A stretch of 64,000 nucleotides of DNA from Mycobacterium sp. IS-3022 (GTDB lineage: Bacteria > Actinomycetota > Actinomycetes > Mycobacteriales > Mycobacteriaceae). Shown here one piece after another: positions 42,400 through 51,190 of the stretch. Each line of letters begins with the position of its first letter. Positions within the stretch are counted from its first letter, which is position 1. The position numbers were made by a program, and so were the translations under genes. The DNA lies in contig NZ_LQIN01000049.1 of the NCBI RefSeq assembly GCF_001500065.1, positions 124,001 through 188,000 of the forward strand, given 5' to 3'. Below the pieces are notes generated by a model. That model saw only the letters and a program-made list of their open reading frames with translations, did no database searches and was not told the origin of the DNA.

Positions 42400-43961
42400 G
42401 GTGTCGGCCCTTCCGCGAGTCTGGGTGCAGGGTCAGGCTGGTCGATCGTGGTCAAGGTGTGGTCGACCGCGGGATTGATGACGTCCAGTGCGGGTTTCGG
42501 ATACACCCCCAACACGAGCAGCAAGGCGATCAGCGGGGTGACGACGACGAGTTCGCGCGGCACCAGGTCTCGCACCCGGGCGTTGCCGTCGGTGACGGGT
42601 CCCGTCATCATCCGCTGGTACATCCACAGGATGTAGATGGCCGACAGCACAAGTGCGGTCGACGCGAACACCGCGAGCACCGGGAAGCGGGTGAACGTGC
42701 CGATGAGGACGAGGAATTCGCTGATGAACGGGGCCAGGCCCGGAAGCGACAGCGTCGCCAGCCCGGCGACCAGGAAGGTGCCCGCCAGCACCGGCGCCAC
42801 CTTCTGCACGCCGCCGTAGGCGTTGATCAGCCGGGTGCCCCTGCGCGACACCAGGAAGCCGGCGATGAGGAAGAGTGCGGCCGTCGACAGGCCGTGGTTG
42901 ACCATGTACAGCGTCGAGCCGGACTGCCCCTGGCTGGTCATCACGAAGATGCCCAGAATGATGAACCCGAAGTGGGAGATCGACGTGTAGGCGATCAACC
43001 GCATGACGTCGGTCTGCCCGATCGCGAGGATCGCGCCGTAGACGATTCCGATCACCGCGAGTGTCACCACCAGCGGCTGGAAATACATTGACGCGTCGGG
43101 GAACAACTGCAGGCAGTAGCGCAGCATCCCGAACGTGCCGACCTTGTCCATGACCGCCATCATCAGCACCGCGCTGGCCGGTGTCGCCTCGACCGCGGCG
43201 TCGGGCAGCCACCGGTGGAACGGCCACAGCGGCGCCTTGACCGCGAACGCGAACATGAAGCCACCGAACAGCATGTTCATCACGGCCGGGTTGACCACGA
43301 ACTCACCGCTGGATACCGCGGCCACGATCTCACGGAAGTCGAATGTGCCGGCAGCGAAGGCGTCGCTCGAGCCGGTCACCACGTACAGCCCGATCACCGC
43401 GGCCAGCATGATCAAACCGCCGAACAGGTTGTACAGCAGGAACTTCACCGCAGCTTTAGAACGATTCTCACCACCGAATCCGCCGATGAGGAAGTACATC
43501 GGGATCAGCATCGCTTCGAAGAACACGTAGAACAGCAGGATGTCGAGCGAGACCAGCGACATCAGGACCATGCCCTCGACGGCCAGGGTCAGCGCGAGGT
43601 AGGTCTGCACCGAGCGTCCCCGCAGGCCGGTGCGGGTGTCAGCGTCGTTCCATCCGGCGATGATCAGCAGCGGCACCAGCACGGCGGTGAGCACCACGAT
43701 CGCCATCGCGATGCCGTCGACGCCGAGGATGTAGCCGGTGCCGAAAGACGGTATCCACCGGTGCGATTCGACGAACTGATACTGTTCGCCGCCGGGTTCG
43801 AACCGCACCGCGAGCAGTGCGGTGATCGCCAACACCGCAATCGAGACGGCCAACGCGAACCATTTGGCCAGCACCCGCTGCGCGGCCGGCAGCAGGATCA
43901 CCAGCGCAGCCCCGACGGTCGGCGTCGCCCACAGCACGGTCAGCCAAGGGAAGTTGTTCAC
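42396..43961 (-). CDS. nuoM: NADH-quinone oxidoreductase subunit M
   Basis: A 521-residue antiporter-like subunit of the membrane arm. FLIGGFGGENRSKAAVKFLLYNL-like and YTSISHFGFIILG segments are typical of NuoM. The frame is open to 44333, but the GTG at 43961, overlapping the nuoL stop (GTGA), gives the family length and starts NNFPWLTVLW. It works with NuoL and NuoN in proton pumping. Confidence 0.95.
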   Translation of the reverse strand: MNNFPWLTVLWATPTVGAALVILLPAAQRVLAKWFALAVSIAVLAITALLAVRFEPGGEQYQFVESHRWIPSFGTGYILGVDGIAMAIVVLTAVLVPLLIIAGWNDADTRTGLRGRSVQTYLALTLAVEGMVLMSLVSLDILLFYVFFEAMLIPMYFLIGGFGGENRSKAAVKFLLYNLFGGLIMLAAVIGLYVVTGSSDAFAAGTFDFREIVAAVSSGEFVVNPAVMNMLFGGFMFAFAVKAPLWPFHRWLPDAAVEATPASAVLMMAVMDKVGTFGMLRYCLQLFPDASMYFQPLVVTLAVIGIVYGAILAIGQTDVMRLIAYTSISHFGFIILGIFVMTSQGQSGSTLYMVNHGLSTAALFLIAGFLVSRRGTRLINAYGGVQKVAPVLAGTFLVAGLATLSLPGLAPFISEFLVLIGTFTRFPVLAVFASTALVLSAIYILWMYQRMMTGPVTDGNARVRDLVPRELVVVTPLIALLLVLGVYPKPALDVINPAVDHTLTTIDQPDPAPRLAEGPTP

Positions 43962-45838
43962 CACAGCTGCACCGCCAGCATCGCCGCGACCATCAGAACC
44001 GCACCTCCGAGCATCGAGAGCGCATACGAGCGGGCGTAACCGGTCTGCAACCGCCGCAACCCATCCGACACGCGGCTGACCAGACCGGCGAGTCCGCTGG
44101 CGGCGCCGTCGACCGCCTCGTCGTCGATCTCGACGAGCCCGCGTGTCAGCACCTGACCGGGCCGCATCAGCACCTGTTCGTTGAATGCGTCGCCGTACAG
44201 GTCTCTGCGGGCCGCGACGGTGAGCGCCGATCCGGCCGGGACTTGTTCGGGCACAGGCTTGCCGGCATACATCCGGTAGGCGATGGCGATGCCCACCGCC
44301 ACCACCGCCAGGATCACCGTCGTCACCACCCACACCGGCGCGACGTGGTGCACCTCATGCGCACCGACCACCGGCTCGAGCCAATGCTCGAGGGTGCCGC
44401 CGATCGCGAAGGCCGCGCCGGAGCCGACGGACCCGATGGCCAGCAGGATCATCGGCCATGTCATCACCGCCGGCGCCTCGTGCGGATGCGCGTGGTCGGC
44501 CCAACGCTTTTCGCCGAAGAACGTCATCAGCATCACCCTGGTCATGTAGAACGCGGTGATGCCGGCGCCCAGAATCGCCGCGCCGCCGAGGATGAATCCC
44601 TTGACGCCCCCCGCGCCGAGCGCAGCTTCGATGATGCCGTCCTTGGAGAAGAAGCCGGCCAGCGGCGGAACGCCGATGATCGCGAGGTAGCCGAGTCCGA
44701 AAGTGGCGAAGGTGATTGGCAGCGCCTTGCGCAGGCCGCCGTAGCGGCGCATGTCGACCTCGTCGTTCATCGCGTGCATCACCGACCCGGCGCCCAGGAA
44801 CAGCCCGGCCTTGAAGAAGCCGTGGGTCAGCAGGTGCATGATCGCGAACGCGTAGCCGATCGGGCCGAGCCCCGCCGCCAGGACCATGTAACCGATCTGC
44901 GACATCGTCGATGCCGCAAGGGCTTTCTTGATGTCGTCTTTCGCGCAGCCGATGATCGCGCCGAACAGCAGAGTGACCGCCCCGACGATCACGACACCCA
45001 ACTGCGCGTTCGGCGCGAGGTCGAACACCGGCCCGGAGCGCACGATCAGGTAGACGCCCGCGGTCACCATGGTCGCGGCGTGGATGAGCGCCGACACCGG
45101 CGTCGGACCCTCCATGGCGTCGCCCAGCCAGGACTGCAGGGGCACCTGCGCCGACTTCCCGCACGCGGCGAGCAACAGCAGCAGCCCGATCGCGGTGAGC
45201 ACGCCTTCGCCGGCTGCGGGGGCGGCGGCGAACACGCCCGCATATGAGATCGACCCGATGTAGGCGAACATCACCATCATCGCGATGGCCAGGCCCATGT
45301 CGCCGACGCGGTTGACGACGAACGCCTTTTTGGCCGCCGTGGCCGCCGACGGTTTGTGGGCCCAGAAGCCGATCAGCAGATAGGACGCCAAACCGACGCC
45401 CTCCCAGCCGATGTAGAGCCCGAGGTAGTTGTCGGCGAGCACCAGCAGCAGCATCGCCGACAGGAACAGGTTGAGGTACCCGAAAAACCGCCGCCGCCCG
45501 GGATCGTCGGCCATGTACCCGATCGAGTAGATGTGGATGAGCGAGCCGACGCCGGTGATCAGCAGCACGAAACACATCGACAGCTGGTCGAGTTGCATGC
45601 CGAAGTCGACCTGCAGCCCCCCGACCGGCACCCAGGAGAACAGCGTCTCGTGAACCGTGCGGTGCTCGGCGTCGCGGCCCAGCATGTCGGTGAACAACAC
45701 GACGCCGACGACGAAGGAAGCGAGCGCCGCCGCACAGCCCAGCAGGTGGCCCCAGGCGTCGGTCCGGCGTCCGCCGAGCAGCAGGATCGCTGCACCGGCC
45801 AGCGGCAGCGCGATGGTCAGCCAAACAGGAATCGTCAT
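43958..45838 (-). CDS. nuoL: NADH-quinone oxidoreductase subunit L
   Basis: A 626-residue membrane subunit, the distal proton channel with the long lateral helix. Visible motifs are YIGWEGVGLASYLLIGFW, HAATMVTAGVYL and TMSQIGYMVLAAGLG. The C-terminal ~110 residues form the lateral helix and its anchor. The ATG at 45838 follows nuoK by 7 bases. The nuoM start overlaps its stop. Confidence 0.95.
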   Translation of the reverse strand: MTIPVWLTIALPLAGAAILLLGGRRTDAWGHLLGCAAALASFVVGVVLFTDMLGRDAEHRTVHETLFSWVPVGGLQVDFGMQLDQLSMCFVLLITGVGSLIHIYSIGYMADDPGRRRFFGYLNLFLSAMLLLVLADNYLGLYIGWEGVGLASYLLIGFWAHKPSAATAAKKAFVVNRVGDMGLAIAMMVMFAYIGSISYAGVFAAAPAAGEGVLTAIGLLLLLAACGKSAQVPLQSWLGDAMEGPTPVSALIHAATMVTAGVYLIVRSGPVFDLAPNAQLGVVIVGAVTLLFGAIIGCAKDDIKKALAASTMSQIGYMVLAAGLGPIGYAFAIMHLLTHGFFKAGLFLGAGSVMHAMNDEVDMRRYGGLRKALPITFATFGLGYLAIIGVPPLAGFFSKDGIIEAALGAGGVKGFILGGAAILGAGITAFYMTRVMLMTFFGEKRWADHAHPHEAPAVMTWPMILLAIGSVGSGAAFAIGGTLEHWLEPVVGAHEVHHVAPVWVVTTVILAVVAVGIAIAYRMYAGKPVPEQVPAGSALTVAARRDLYGDAFNEQVLMRPGQVLTRGLVEIDDEAVDGAASGLAGLVSRVSDGLRRLQTGYARSYALSMLGGAVLMVAAMLAVQLW

Positions 45839-45845
45839 CGCCCCT

Positions 45846-46145
45846 CTAGTGTTTCAGCAGGCTGGCCTCGTCGACCGAAGCCGACTGGCGGGCACGGAAG
45901 ATGGTCATGATGATCGCGAGCCCGATCACCACCTCGCAGGCGGCGACCACCATGGTGAAGAACGCCACGACCTGACCGTCCAAGTGGCCGTGCATGCGGG
46001 AGAACGAGACGAACGCCAGATTGGCCGCGTTGAGCATCAGCTCCACGCACATGAACATCACGATGGCGTTGCGGCGCAGCAGCACTCCGGCCGCGCCGAT
46101 CGTGAACAGCAGCGCCGACAGGTAGAGGTAGTTGTCGGGATTCAT
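45846..46145 (-). CDS. nuoK: NADH-quinone oxidoreductase subunit K
   Basis: A 99-residue membrane protein with three helices. MCVELMLNAANLAF carries the conserved membrane Glu of NuoK, and a second Glu lies in AACEVVIGLAI. It belongs to the chain of charged residues linking quinone reduction to proton transfer. The ATG overlaps the nuoJ stop by 4 bases. Confidence 0.95.
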   Translation of the reverse strand: MNPDNYLYLSALLFTIGAAGVLLRRNAIVMFMCVELMLNAANLAFVSFSRMHGHLDGQVVAFFTMVVAACEVVIGLAIIMTIFRARQSASVDEASLLKH

Positions 46146-46912
46146 CGATCGTCCCCTTTGCCGTTCGTCGCCACCACCGTCCGCTTGTGCAGAATGGGGC
46201 TGACGGACAGGTCTGAACCGGACCCGTCGGGCAGTCGGGCGGCGATGTCGACGGCGTTGTTGCGCGCGAACACACCGGGATTGGGCAATGTCGTCGGATA
46301 GCCGCCGGGCCGGAACCGCTCTTCGGCGAGTTCACGCTGGGTTTTGCGACGCTCGAAGCGTTCCCGGTGCGCGAGCACCATCGCGCCCAGCGCGGCGGTG
46401 ATCAGCAGCGCACTGGTCAACTCGAATGCCCACAGGTGGCGGACGAAGATCAGCGCGGCCAGTCCCTCCACATTGCCGCCCGCGTTGGCTTGCGCGAGGC
46501 CGGTGAACCCGCCGGCCGAGACGTTGCCGATGCCGCCGATCAGCAGGATGCCGAAACCGACGCCGACGACGGTCGCGGCAACCCGTTGCCCGCGAATCGC
46601 TTCCACCAACGACTCCGAGGAGTCGACGCCGATGAGCATCAGCACGAACAGGAACAGCATCATCACCGCGCCGGTGTACACCACCACCTGCACGACACCG
46701 AGGAACAGCGCGCCCTGGGCGATGTAGAACACCGCCAGCACGATCATCGTCGTGGCCAGGAACATCGCCGAATACACCGCTTTCGGCGCCGATATCACCC
46801 CGAGCGCACCGAGCACCGCGATCGCGCCCAGCACCCAGAACAGCACGGCCTCGGTGGTCGTGGTGTGGCCGGGATTGTCGGCGGTCACGGCCGCGATCAT
46901 GTCCAGCCTCAT
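46142..46912 (-). CDS. nuoJ: NADH-quinone oxidoreductase subunit J
   Basis: A 256-residue membrane subunit with five hydrophobic helices (for example AVLFWVLGAIAVLGALGV and VVVYTGAVMMLFLFVLML, the latter containing the conserved Tyr/Gly pi-bulge region). A hydrophilic C-terminal tail of about 80 residues is longer than in E. coli. The frame is open far upstream, but ATG 46912 overlaps the nuoI stop (ATGA) and starts MRLDMIAAV. Confidence 0.93.
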   Translation of the reverse strand: MRLDMIAAVTADNPGHTTTTEAVLFWVLGAIAVLGALGVISAPKAVYSAMFLATTMIVLAVFYIAQGALFLGVVQVVVYTGAVMMLFLFVLMLIGVDSSESLVEAIRGQRVAATVVGVGFGILLIGGIGNVSAGGFTGLAQANAGGNVEGLAALIFVRHLWAFELTSALLITAALGAMVLAHRERFERRKTQRELAEERFRPGGYPTTLPNPGVFARNNAVDIAARLPDGSGSDLSVSPILHKRTVVATNGKGDDR

Positions 46913-47454
46913 CGCACGTCCTCGGTGACCTTCTCCGCCTCCTGCGTGGCGGGTTCGACGTTGCCCAGGTAGTAGTCCTCGTCGGTGCTGCCGGGCGCCA
47001 TCGCATGCGGCGGCGGCAGCATGCCCGGTTGCAACGGCGCCAGCAGCTTGTCCTTGCCCCAGATGAGGTCGGCGCGGTTGTCGTCGGCCATCTCGTAGTC
47101 GTTGGTCATCGTCAGCGCGCGGGTGGGACAGGCCTCGATGCACAAGCCGCAGCCGATGCAGCGAAGGTAGTTGATCTGGTAGACGCGGCCGTAACGCTCG
47201 CCGGGGGAATAGCGTTCGTCTTCGGTGTTGTCGGCACCCTCGACGTAGATGGCGTCGGCGGGGCAGGCCCAGGCGCACAGTTCGCAGCCGATGCACTTCT
47301 CCAGCCCGTCGGGGTACCGGTTCAGTTGGTGGCGGCCGTGATAACGCTTCGCGACGGGTCCCGGCTTCTCCGGATACTCCTCGGTGATGGGCTTTTTGAA
47401 CATGGTGCCGAACGTGACCGCGAAGCCCGCGATCGCGTCGAAGAACTTAGGCAT
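46909..47454 (-). CDS. nuoI: NADH-quinone oxidoreductase subunit I
   Basis: A 181-residue peripheral subunit with two 4Fe-4S ferredoxin motifs, CIGCELCAWACP (about residues 54-65) and CIGCGLCIEACP (about 99-110). These hold clusters N6a and N6b on the path to quinone. The ATG at 47454 overlaps the nuoH end by 8 bases. The C-terminal ~45 residues extend beyond the ferredoxin domain. Confidence 0.95.
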   Translation of the reverse strand: MPKFFDAIAGFAVTFGTMFKKPITEEYPEKPGPVAKRYHGRHQLNRYPDGLEKCIGCELCAWACPADAIYVEGADNTEDERYSPGERYGRVYQINYLRCIGCGLCIEACPTRALTMTNDYEMADDNRADLIWGKDKLLAPLQPGMLPPPHAMAPGSTDEDYYLGNVEPATQEAEKVTEDVR

Positions 47455-48706
47455 GTGTCTTCTCCTCTGGAGCAAGCTCCTTGGTTGCGGTCGGCTTCTC
47501 GGTGACCGGCAGCGGCGGTGTGGGGAAGACTTCCGGATCCAGCTTCTGTTCAGGGATCGCGCGGACGTTTCTGCGGCGCGCCGAGCGCCACAGCGCGGCG
47601 ACGACCAGCAGCGCCACGATGGTGCCGAGAGACGCCAGCGTCGTCGTCACCTGACTGAAGCCTTCGTTACGCAACGCGCGTGCCGTGGCGACGATCATGA
47701 TCCAGGCCAACGAGAACGGGATCAGCGCTTTCCACCCCAGGGCCATGAACTGGTCGTAGCGCATCCGCGGCAGCGTGGCGCGTAACCAGAAGAACAGGAA
47801 CATGAACGCCCACACCTTGGCGACGAACCAGAGCAGCGGCCACCAGCCGGTGTTGGCGCCGTCCCACATGTTGATCGGCCACGGGGCGTGCCAGCCGCCG
47901 AGGAACATGGTGGTCGCCAACGCCGACACGGTCGTCATGTTCACGTACTCGGCGAGCATGAACATCGCGAACTTGATCGACGAGTACTCGGTGTGGAAGC
48001 CGCCGACGAGTTCGCCCTCGGCTTCCGGCAGATCGAAAGGCGCACGGTTGGTTTCGCCGACCATCGAGGTGATGTAGACCAGGAACGACGGCAGCAGCAG
48101 GAAGATGAACCAGGTGCCGTCCTGGGCGGCGACGATGCCGGACGTCGACATCGTCCCGGCGTAGATGAACACGGCCACGAATGACAACGCCATCGCGATC
48201 TCGTACGAGATGACCTGTGCGCTCGAGCGGATCCCGCCGAGCAGCGGGTACGTCGATCCGGACGCCCACCCGGCCAACACGATCCCGTACACGCCGATCG
48301 ACGTCGCCGCGAGAATGTACAGCACCGCGACGGGCATGTCGGTCAGCTGTAATGCCGTGCGGTGACCGAAGATCGAAACCTCGCCGCCCATCGGGATGAC
48401 CGCGAACGCGATGAACGCGGGAACCGCCGAGATCACCGGCGCCGCCAGGTAGACGAACTTGTCGACTCCGACGGGAATCAAGCCCTCCTTGAGCGCCAGC
48501 TTGACGCCGTCCACCAGTGATTGCAGTAGGCCTCTGGGCCCGACGCGGTTGGGGCCGTACCGCATCTGCATGCGTCCCAGCAGTTTGCGCTCGATCAGGA
48601 TCGCCGCGAGGACCGACAGCATCAGGAACGCGAAGATCGCGACGGACTTACCGACGATCAGCCACCACGGGTCGTGTCCGAACAGTGTTGGATCGGGATG
48701 GATCAC
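47447..48706 (-). CDS. nuoH: NADH-quinone oxidoreductase subunit H
   Basis: A 419-residue membrane subunit with eight or more helices. RKLLGRMQMRYGPNRVGP and TNRAPFDLPEAEGELVGGF-type segments are the conserved quinone-chamber loops. A charged C-terminal tail of about 45 residues follows. Its ATG overlaps the nuoG stop by 4 bases. Confidence 0.95.
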   Translation of the reverse strand: MIHPDPTLFGHDPWWLIVGKSVAIFAFLMLSVLAAILIERKLLGRMQMRYGPNRVGPRGLLQSLVDGVKLALKEGLIPVGVDKFVYLAAPVISAVPAFIAFAVIPMGGEVSIFGHRTALQLTDMPVAVLYILAATSIGVYGIVLAGWASGSTYPLLGGIRSSAQVISYEIAMALSFVAVFIYAGTMSTSGIVAAQDGTWFIFLLLPSFLVYITSMVGETNRAPFDLPEAEGELVGGFHTEYSSIKFAMFMLAEYVNMTTVSALATTMFLGGWHAPWPINMWDGANTGWWPLLWFVAKVWAFMFLFFWLRATLPRMRYDQFMALGWKALIPFSLAWIMIVATARALRNEGFSQVTTTLASLGTIVALLVVAALWRSARRRNVRAIPEQKLDPEVFPTPPLPVTEKPTATKELAPEEKTHA

Positions 48707-51096
48707 GGCTCGGCCCGCCCGATGGACACGACGTCTCCGGTCGAGACGCCCAGGCTCTGGTGCACGGCCGAACCTGGGGAGTTCAGCGGTAGCCAGAGCA
48801 CCCGGTCATCCATGTCGGTGATGGCCAACGGCAGCGTGATCGATCCGCGCGGTGTCCTCGCGGTGACCAGATCGCCTTCCGCCGCGCCGATTTCGGCGGC
48901 CGTCGCCGCGGAGAGCCGCGCGACGGGTGGGCGTGCCGTGCCTGCCAGGTGTGGCTCACCGTCCTGCAGGCGGCCCTCGTCGAGCAGCATCCGCCAACCC
49001 GCGAGCACGGCCTGCCCGGCGACCGGTGCAACCGGCTTCGACGGTGAAATGTCCGGTGCGACCGGTCGTGGACCCGGCCACAGGCCCAGGCGCGACATCT
49101 CGTCGCCGGCCGCCGACGCGTTCGGCAGGTTCAGCGCCACTCCGATCTCGTCGGCCAGGAAGTTCAACACCCGAAGATCTGGGATCGCGTTCGTCTTCAG
49201 AGACGGCTGGAACGGGCGAAGGCGGCCTTCCCAGTTCAGGAACGAGCCGGCCTTTTCCACCACCGGTGCGATGGGGAAGACGACGTCGGCGACCGCGGTG
49301 ACCGCGCTCTCCCGAAGTTCGAGGCTGACGACGAACGGCGCGGACTCGATGGCCGCCAGCGCGGCCTGCGGGTCCGGCAGGTCGGCGACTTCCACGCCAC
49401 CGATGAGCAGGGCGCCCAGTTCGCCGCTGCGGGCGGCCTCCAGGATCGCCGTGGCGTCTCGACCCGGTGTGCTCGGCAACTCGCCGACATGCCACACGGC
49501 CGCCGTCTGCTCGCGGGCCGCGCTGTCGGTGACCGGTCGGCCGCCGGGCAGCAGGTTCGGCAACGCGCCGGCCTCCGTCGCGCCCCGCTCACCGGCGCGT
49601 CGCGGCACCCACGCCAGCCGGGCGCCGGTCACCGTCGCCAATCTGCTTGCCGCAGAAAGCGCCCCGGGCGAGTTGGCCAACCGCTCGCCGAGCAGGATGA
49701 TCGCACCCGGCAGCCTCAACTGCGGGTCGTCGGTCAGAGCGTCGAGGGCATCGGCCTCGCCGCCGGGTGCCGCCGCGACCAGTCGACCGCGCAGCTTCGT
49801 CAGGCTCCGGGTGGCGAACGGTGCAACGGAGATCACCTGCAGCGCCTTCTTGCGCACAGCCTTGCGCAGCCGCAGGAACACGATCGGCGATTCCTCTTCC
49901 GGCTCGAACCCGGCCAGCAGGACAGCCGGTGCGTTCTCGAGGTCGGTGTAGGTGACCGTCATCGGTTGCCCCGCGATATGCGCGGCGAGGAAGTCCGCTT
50001 CCTCGGAACTGTGCGGCCGGGCGCGGAAGTCGATGTCGTTGGTGTTCAGCACGATCCGCGCGAATTTCGCATAGGCGTAGGCGTCTTCGACGGTCATCCG
50101 GCCGCCGACCAATACGCCGGCGCTCCCGGTTGCCGCGGCCAAACCCTCACCAGCCACCGCAAGCGCCTCGGACCAGGATGCGGGCCGCAGCTTGCCGTCC
50201 TCGTCGCGGATGAGCGGGGTGGTGATGCGGTCACCCTGGGTGGTGTAGGTGAATGCCCATCGGCCCTTGTCGCAGTTCCACTCCTCGTTCACCTGGGGAT
50301 CGTCACCGGCCAAGCGGCGCATCACCTTTCCGCGGCGGTGATCGGTGCGCTGGGCACATCCGGACGCGCAGTGCTCACACACGCTGGGACTCGACACCAG
50401 GTCGAACGGCCGGGCCCGGAAACGGTAGGCCGCTCCGGTCAGTGCGCCGACCGGACAGATCTGCACGGTGTTGCCGGAGAAGTACGACTGGAACGGCTCG
50501 CCCGGCGCGATGCCGACCTGTTGCAGTGCGCCGCGTTCCAACAGATCGATGAACGGGTCGCCGGCGATCTGCTCGGAGAAGCGGGTACAGCGGGCGCACA
50601 GCACGCACCGCTCGCGATCCAACAGCACTTGTGAGGAGATGTTGATCGGCTTGGGAAATGTGCGCTTGACGTCTTCGAAGCGAGTCTCGGCCCGACCGTT
50701 GGACATTGCCTGGTTCTGCAGCGGGCACTCGCCGCCCTTGTCGCACACCGGGCAGTCCAGCGGATGGTTGATCAGCAGCAACTCCATGACACCCTGTTGC
50801 GCCTTGTCCGCGGCGGGGGAGGTGTATTGCGTGTGCACCACCATGTCGGGCGTACACGTCGTTGTGCATGATGCCATCGGCTTGCGCTGACCCTCCACCT
50901 CGACGAGGCACTGCCGGCAGGCGCCCACCGGATCGAGCAGTGGATGGTCACAGAACCGGGGGATCTGGATGCCGATCAGCTCGGCCGCGCGAATCACCAA
51001 GGTGCCCTTGGGCACACTGACGTCCACGCCGTCGATGGACAGGTGCACCATCTCCACCTCGGTGGCCGCGGTGCCGGTGTCGGCTGTCTGCGTCAT
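48703..51096 (-). CDS. nuoG: NADH-quinone oxidoreductase subunit G
   Basis: A 797-residue iron-sulfur subunit. The N-terminal 2Fe-2S cysteines are Cys49, Cys60, Cys63 and Cys77 (FCDHP, CRQC, SC). 4Fe-4S sites follow in CPVCDKGGECPLQ, CVLCARC and CEHCASGC. The rest is a molybdopterin-oxidoreductase-like domain. The ATG at 51096 is preceded by GGAGGGGGG and gives MTQTADTG; the frame extends to 51180 through the hairpin and is not used. A 94-base gap separates it from nuoF, the only sizeable gap in the operon. Confidence 0.94.
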   Translation of the reverse strand: MTQTADTGTAATEVEMVHLSIDGVDVSVPKGTLVIRAAELIGIQIPRFCDHPLLDPVGACRQCLVEVEGQRKPMASCTTTCTPDMVVHTQYTSPAADKAQQGVMELLLINHPLDCPVCDKGGECPLQNQAMSNGRAETRFEDVKRTFPKPINISSQVLLDRERCVLCARCTRFSEQIAGDPFIDLLERGALQQVGIAPGEPFQSYFSGNTVQICPVGALTGAAYRFRARPFDLVSSPSVCEHCASGCAQRTDHRRGKVMRRLAGDDPQVNEEWNCDKGRWAFTYTTQGDRITTPLIRDEDGKLRPASWSEALAVAGEGLAAATGSAGVLVGGRMTVEDAYAYAKFARIVLNTNDIDFRARPHSSEEADFLAAHIAGQPMTVTYTDLENAPAVLLAGFEPEEESPIVFLRLRKAVRKKALQVISVAPFATRSLTKLRGRLVAAAPGGEADALDALTDDPQLRLPGAIILLGERLANSPGALSAASRLATVTGARLAWVPRRAGERGATEAGALPNLLPGGRPVTDSAAREQTAAVWHVGELPSTPGRDATAILEAARSGELGALLIGGVEVADLPDPQAALAAIESAPFVVSLELRESAVTAVADVVFPIAPVVEKAGSFLNWEGRLRPFQPSLKTNAIPDLRVLNFLADEIGVALNLPNASAAGDEMSRLGLWPGPRPVAPDISPSKPVAPVAGQAVLAGWRMLLDEGRLQDGEPHLAGTARPPVARLSAATAAEIGAAEGDLVTARTPRGSITLPLAITDMDDRVLWLPLNSPGSAVHQSLGVSTGDVVSIGRAEP

Positions 51097-51116
51097 CGAG
51101 CCACCCCCCTCCTGTG

Positions 51117-51176
51117 GCGAGCAGACGCGAACTGCCCATTTTCCGGCCTGTTTCGGGGCAGTTTGCGTCTGTTCGC
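51117..51176 (-). terminator. 21-bp hairpin inside the nuo operon (nuoF/nuoG gap)
   Basis: The arms are 51117-51137 and 51156-51176, with an 18-base loop. All 21 positions pair, counting two G:U wobbles. It shares the GCAGACGC...GCGTCTG core with the hairpins at 13226 and 34253. It lies 15 bases after the nuoF stop and 20 bases before the nuoG ATG. No U-tract follows. It could be a partial terminator, an RNA-processing site or a stabiliser that sets different levels of nuoA-F and nuoG-N. Confidence 0.65.
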
Positions 51177-51190
51177 GCAATGAAGCGTCA

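Noticed and set aside
40432..42636. Long open frames antisense to nuoN, nuoM, nuoL, adnA, adnB and the UPF0182 gene
   Set aside because: They have no recognisable domains and are Arg/His/Gln-rich, the normal result of high-GC codon bias on the other strand.
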